Shown in pieces: positions 6,506 to 8,890 of a DNA stretch of 8,890 nucleotides. Within the stretch, counting starts at the first letter, position 1. The number at the start of each line of letters is the position of its first letter. Position numbers and translations under genes: made by a program. The DNA comes from Burkholderiales bacterium (lineage in GTDB: Bacteria > Pseudomonadota > Gammaproteobacteria > Burkholderiales > Burkholderiaceae_C): assembly GCA_005786815.1 (NCBI GenBank), contig SYDB01000130.1, positions 1 through 8,890 on the forward strand, in the 5' to 3' direction. The notes beneath the pieces are model-generated. The model did not search any database and was not told the DNA's origin. It saw only the letters and a program-made list of their open reading frames with translations.

Positions 6506-6513
6506 AACACCAT

Positions 6514-7425
6514 ATGACTGACAAGGACCAATTCGACGCTGAACAATTACGCAAGATTCGCGAAGACATTTTGGACTCCATTGACGAAGAGCTCGAAATG
6601 GCGCTTGAGGATGGTGAAAACGAAAATGACCCACTAGCAAGTCCTGAAGAAAAACACGCACGCGCGAGTTATTTTCGTGAATTACTTCGTCTTCAAGGCG
6701 AATTAGTCAAGTTGCAAGATTGGGTGGTGGCCACTAAGCAAAAAGTGGTGATCTTGTTTGAAGGGCGCGATGCCGCGGGAAAAGGCGGTGTGATCAAACG
6801 CATTACCCAGCGACTCAACCCGCGCGTTTGTCGGGTCACTGCCTTGCCTGCTCCCAACGACCGCGAAAGAACGCAGTGGTACTTCCAACGCTACGTGACG
6901 CATTTGCCCGCTGCAGGTGAAATCGTTCTCTTTGACCGCAGTTGGTACAACCGAGCAGGTGTAGAACGGGTCATGGGATTTTGTTCCGATGATGAATACG
7001 AAGAATTTTTTAGAAGTGTTCCAGAATTTGAAAAGATGTTGGGACGCAGTGGCATCACCTTGTTGAAGTATTGGTTCTCCATCACGGACGATGAACAGCA
7101 TGCGCGTTTCTTAGGACGCATCCATGACCCTTTGAAGCAATGGAAGCTCAGCCCTATGGACCTTGAAAGTCGCCGCCGATGGGAAGACTACACCCGCGCG
7201 AAAGAGACCATGATTGAACGCACCCACATTCCTGAGGCGCCTTGGTGGGTGGTACAAGCCGTAGATAAGAAACGTGCACGTCTTAATTGCATTGACCATT
7301 TACTCAGTCAGTTCAATTACCACGAAGTGGAACATGCTGAGATTGCTTTGCCTGCGCGCGTGAGAAATCCTGATTACATTCGCAATCCTGTGCCAGGCGA
7401 AATGATTGTTCCTGAAAAATACTAG
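6514..7425 (+). CDS. ppk2: Polyphosphate kinase 2, class I (polyphosphate:NDP phosphotransferase)
   Basis: PPK2 enzymes preferentially use polyphosphate to phosphorylate nucleotides; single-domain class I members turn NDPs such as GDP or ADP into NTPs. With the preferred start the product has 303 residues, typical of single-domain PPK2. Walker A is GRDAAGKGG (84-92), Walker B begins at D141 in FDRSWYNRAGVERVMGFC, and TALPAPNDRERTQWYFQRY (109-127) and RIHDPLKQWKLSPMD (202-216) are strongly conserved family segments. The first 50 residues are acidic and probably form a helical N-terminal extension. The run from RDAAGKGG to ERVMGF closely resembles Pseudomonas aeruginosa PA0141 as I recall it, which supports class I; nucleotide preference is inferred. 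It is divergent from the TRAP operon and unrelated in fold to ppk1 about 5.3 kb away. Confidence 0.94.
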   Translation: MTDKDQFDAEQLRKIREDILDSIDEELEMALEDGENENDPLASPEEKHARASYFRELLRLQGELVKLQDWVVATKQKVVILFEGRDAAGKGGVIKRITQRLNPRVCRVTALPAPNDRERTQWYFQRYVTHLPAAGEIVLFDRSWYNRAGVERVMGFCSDDEYEEFFRSVPEFEKMLGRSGITLLKYWFSITDDEQHARFLGRIHDPLKQWKLSPMDLESRRRWEDYTRAKETMIERTHIPEAPWWVVQAVDKKRARLNCIDHLLSQFNYHEVEHAEIALPARVRNPDYIRNPVPGEMIVPEKY

Positions 7426-7442
7426 CGCTCGCCTTCAAGTTG

Positions 7443-7469
7443 TTGACTTCAGATATTCCCGTTCATAAT
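7443..7469 (+). promoter_or_regulatory. Candidate sigma-70 promoter of the UMF1 transporter gene
   Basis: TTGACT (7443-7448) and CATAAT (7464-7469) each match the consensus hexamers at five of six positions, with a spacer of 15 bases, shorter than the ideal 17. It begins 17 bases after the ppk2 stop and would start transcription near 7476, giving a short leader before the ATG at 7511. Confidence 0.45.
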
Positions 7470-7496
7470 TCCCAGCCTAGATATTGCGTATGAACG
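7460..7496. repeat. Inverted repeat with perfect 8-base arms over the UMF1 promoter
   Basis: CGTTCATA (7460-7467) and TATGAACG (7489-7496) are exact reverse complements 21 bases apart. The left arm overlaps the candidate -10, and the right arm ends four bases before the ribosome site. If transcription starts near 7476 the left arm is not in the transcript, so paired operator half-sites fit better than an RNA hairpin. No T-run follows, so it is not a typical terminator. Confidence 0.5.
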
Positions 7497-7510
7497 ATTA
7501 AAGGCAAACC

Positions 7511-8812
7511 ATGAATAACTCACCGCTTCTGCCTGGAGTAAAACGCAGTGAGGTATTCGCATGGGCGATGTTCGACTTTGCCAACTCTGGTTATACAACG
7601 GTAGTTCTCACAGCAGTATTTGCTACCTATTTTGTTGGCATCGTGGCAGGTAATGCTGCATGGGCTACCTTGTTATGGGTCAGCAGCCTCAGCGTGTCTT
7701 ACCTTTTAAGCATGCTGCTCATGCCAGTTATTGGTGCTTGGTGCGATCGTCATGCAAAGAAGAAGCGTGCGCTACTGCTTAGCACCATGACATGCGTGAT
7801 GGGAACTGCTGCACTCGGTTGGTCTGGCCCTGGCGATATGGCTTGGGCTGTTTTTTGGATCATCATCTCCAATGTGTCTTTTAGCGTAGGCGAATCACTC
7901 ATCGCTGCATTTTTGCCAGAGTTAGCAAAAACCGAATCGATGGGAAAAGTGAGCAGCTGGGGATGGGCTTGGGGGTATGTAGGCGGCATGCTGACACTGG
8001 CCATCTGTTTGTTTTGGATCATCAGTGGCCTGAAGGCTGGATTGACCACGTCTGAAGCTGTTCCGCCTACGATGTGGATCACTGCCGTTATTTTTTTATT
8101 AGCAAGCAGTTACACCTTTTGGCGATTGCCTGAAAGAGCGAAGCCCCAGATTCATTCAGACCCAGCCCAATTCTTAAGAAAAGGCTGGAATGATTTAGTT
8201 GAAGCACTGCAATGGGCCAAAGATAGGCCTTCATTTATGCAACTACTCAAATGCATCACGCTTTATCAAGCAGGCGTTTCTGTAGCCATCACAGTAGCTG
8301 CTATTTATGCTGAGGGTGAAATGGGCATGAGTAAGCAAGACACCATGGTGTTGATTTTCTTGCTCAATATTGCTGCACTAGTAGGCGCATGGGGGCTTGG
8401 ATGGATGCAGGACCAGATCGGCCATATCAAAACATTACGTTTGACATTAGTAGGCTGGGTCTTGGCTTGTTTAGGAGCTGCCATTAGTCCAAGCGTGTTT
8501 TATTTTTGGTTTGCGGCTGCATTTGCTGGTTTGTGTATGGGTGCAAGCCAATCGGTGGGGCGCGCGATGGTGGGGCGACTGACACCTCAAGATCGAACAG
8601 CGCAGGTTTTTTCGCTTTGGTCTTTTGCTGTTCGCGTCGCCGCCATCTTGGGCCCCTTGTTGTATGGGCTAATCACTTTTTTAAGTGACGGTAAGCAACG
8701 ATTAGCCATTGCTAGCACTGCATTGCTTTTTTTAGCGAGCCTTTGGGTATTGTCAAAAATTCGATGGAAATTGGCTGAACAACAAGCGGCTATCGACCAA
8801 AATATTTATTAA
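7511..8812 (+). CDS. UMF1/Atg22-type major facilitator transporter
   Basis: This is an inner-membrane major facilitator protein of the UMF1 family, related to yeast vacuolar Atg22, which exports amino acids. Bacterial substrates are largely unknown. The 433 residues form about 12 hydrophobic segments. The N-terminal signature FAWAMFDFANSGYTTVVLTAVF (15-36) is typical. The loop after the second helix pair carries PVIGAWCDRHAKKKRALL, an MFS motif A variant. GASQSVGRAMVGRLTP in the second half matches the usual family segment before the late helices. The start ATG has AAAGG (7500-7504) six bases upstream. It lies 85 bases after ppk2 and has its own candidate promoter, so it may be expressed separately or by readthrough. 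Family assignment is secure; the substrate is unknown. Confidence 0.9.
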   Translation: MNNSPLLPGVKRSEVFAWAMFDFANSGYTTVVLTAVFATYFVGIVAGNAAWATLLWVSSLSVSYLLSMLLMPVIGAWCDRHAKKKRALLLSTMTCVMGTAALGWSGPGDMAWAVFWIIISNVSFSVGESLIAAFLPELAKTESMGKVSSWGWAWGYVGGMLTLAICLFWIISGLKAGLTTSEAVPPTMWITAVIFLLASSYTFWRLPERAKPQIHSDPAQFLRKGWNDLVEALQWAKDRPSFMQLLKCITLYQAGVSVAITVAAIYAEGEMGMSKQDTMVLIFLLNIAALVGAWGLGWMQDQIGHIKTLRLTLVGWVLACLGAAISPSVFYFWFAAAFAGLCMGASQSVGRAMVGRLTPQDRTAQVFSLWSFAVRVAAILGPLLYGLITFLSDGKQRLAIASTALLFLASLWVLSKIRWKLAEQQAAIDQNIY

Positions 8813-8848
8813 TAGCGTAATCCAATGCATCACCCCCCAACTACCCAA

Positions 8849-8860
8849 TAGAAATTTCTA
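8849..8860. repeat. 12-base perfect palindrome
   Basis: TAGAAATTTCTA is its own reverse complement and lies between the UMF1 stop and the possible convergent gene at the right edge. With no loop it is not an intrinsic terminator as it stands; it may be a binding site or chance in AT-rich DNA. Confidence 0.3.
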
Positions 8861-8861
8861 A

Positions 8862-8890
8862 TTACTCTTCAATTTCTTCGATTTCATCAA
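8862..8890 (-). CDS. Possible C-terminal tail of a minus-strand gene (edge fragment)
   Basis: On the minus strand one frame enters at the right edge and ends in TAA at 8864-8862 with an acidic tail, DEIEEIEE. Such charged tails are common ends of soluble proteins, and a convergent neighbour would fit the layout. Eight residues are too few to name a product or prove coding. Confidence 0.3.

Noticed and set aside
6445..6513. Upstream ATGs at 6445 and 6475 as the ppk2 start
   Set aside because: No ribosome site at either, while ATG 6514 has AAAGGA at eight bases; the extra residues do not look like the family.
7426..7442. Transcription terminator after ppk2
   Set aside because: AGCGCT is a short palindrome but there is no stable stem or T-run before the next candidate promoter.

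Overview
The window looks like chromosomal DNA of a betaproteobacterium, most likely in the order Burkholderiales. This rests on protein character: a class I PPK2, a SixA beginning MDLILWRHADAE, a short PlsC with a HISWLD motif, a fused TRAP QM permease and a UMF1 transporter. Base composition is only moderately rich in G+C by eye, so a freshwater or reduced-GC member of the order is plausible. No phage, transposon, tRNA, rRNA or CRISPR signal was seen. Coding density is high and every gene intergenic gap is under 300 bases.

Layout. At the left edge is the first 405 codons of polyphosphate kinase ppk1 (minus strand, running off the window). It is divergent from a lysophosphatidic acid acyltransferase of the PlsC family (plus). 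Their 236-base shared intergenic region holds a three-unit array resembling a PhoB box, followed by a 20-base direct repeat. plsC then converges, with three bases between stop codons, on a tight minus-strand operon read right to left as tatT, dctP, dctQM, sixA. Divergent from tatT is ppk2 (plus), a polyphosphate-dependent nucleotide kinase. It is followed by a UMF1/Atg22-type major facilitator transporter (plus) with its own candidate promoter overlapped by an inverted repeat. The last 29 bases may be the tail of another minus-strand gene.

How the genes relate. Two polyphosphate kinases of unrelated fold, one that makes polyphosphate (PPK1) and one whose class typically spends it to recharge nucleotides (PPK2), bracket the segment. 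With the Pho-box-like array this suggests a phosphate or energy-reserve theme. The central operon encodes a TatT-associated TRAP transporter: an outer-membrane-type lipoprotein with TPR-like repeats (TatT), a periplasmic binding protein (DctP/TatP-like) and a fused membrane permease, with a phosphohistidine phosphatase gene (sixA) at its end. The binding protein seems to lack the arginine that binds carboxylates in classical TRAP receptors, so its ligand is probably not a simple organic acid. That is the least characterised system in the window.
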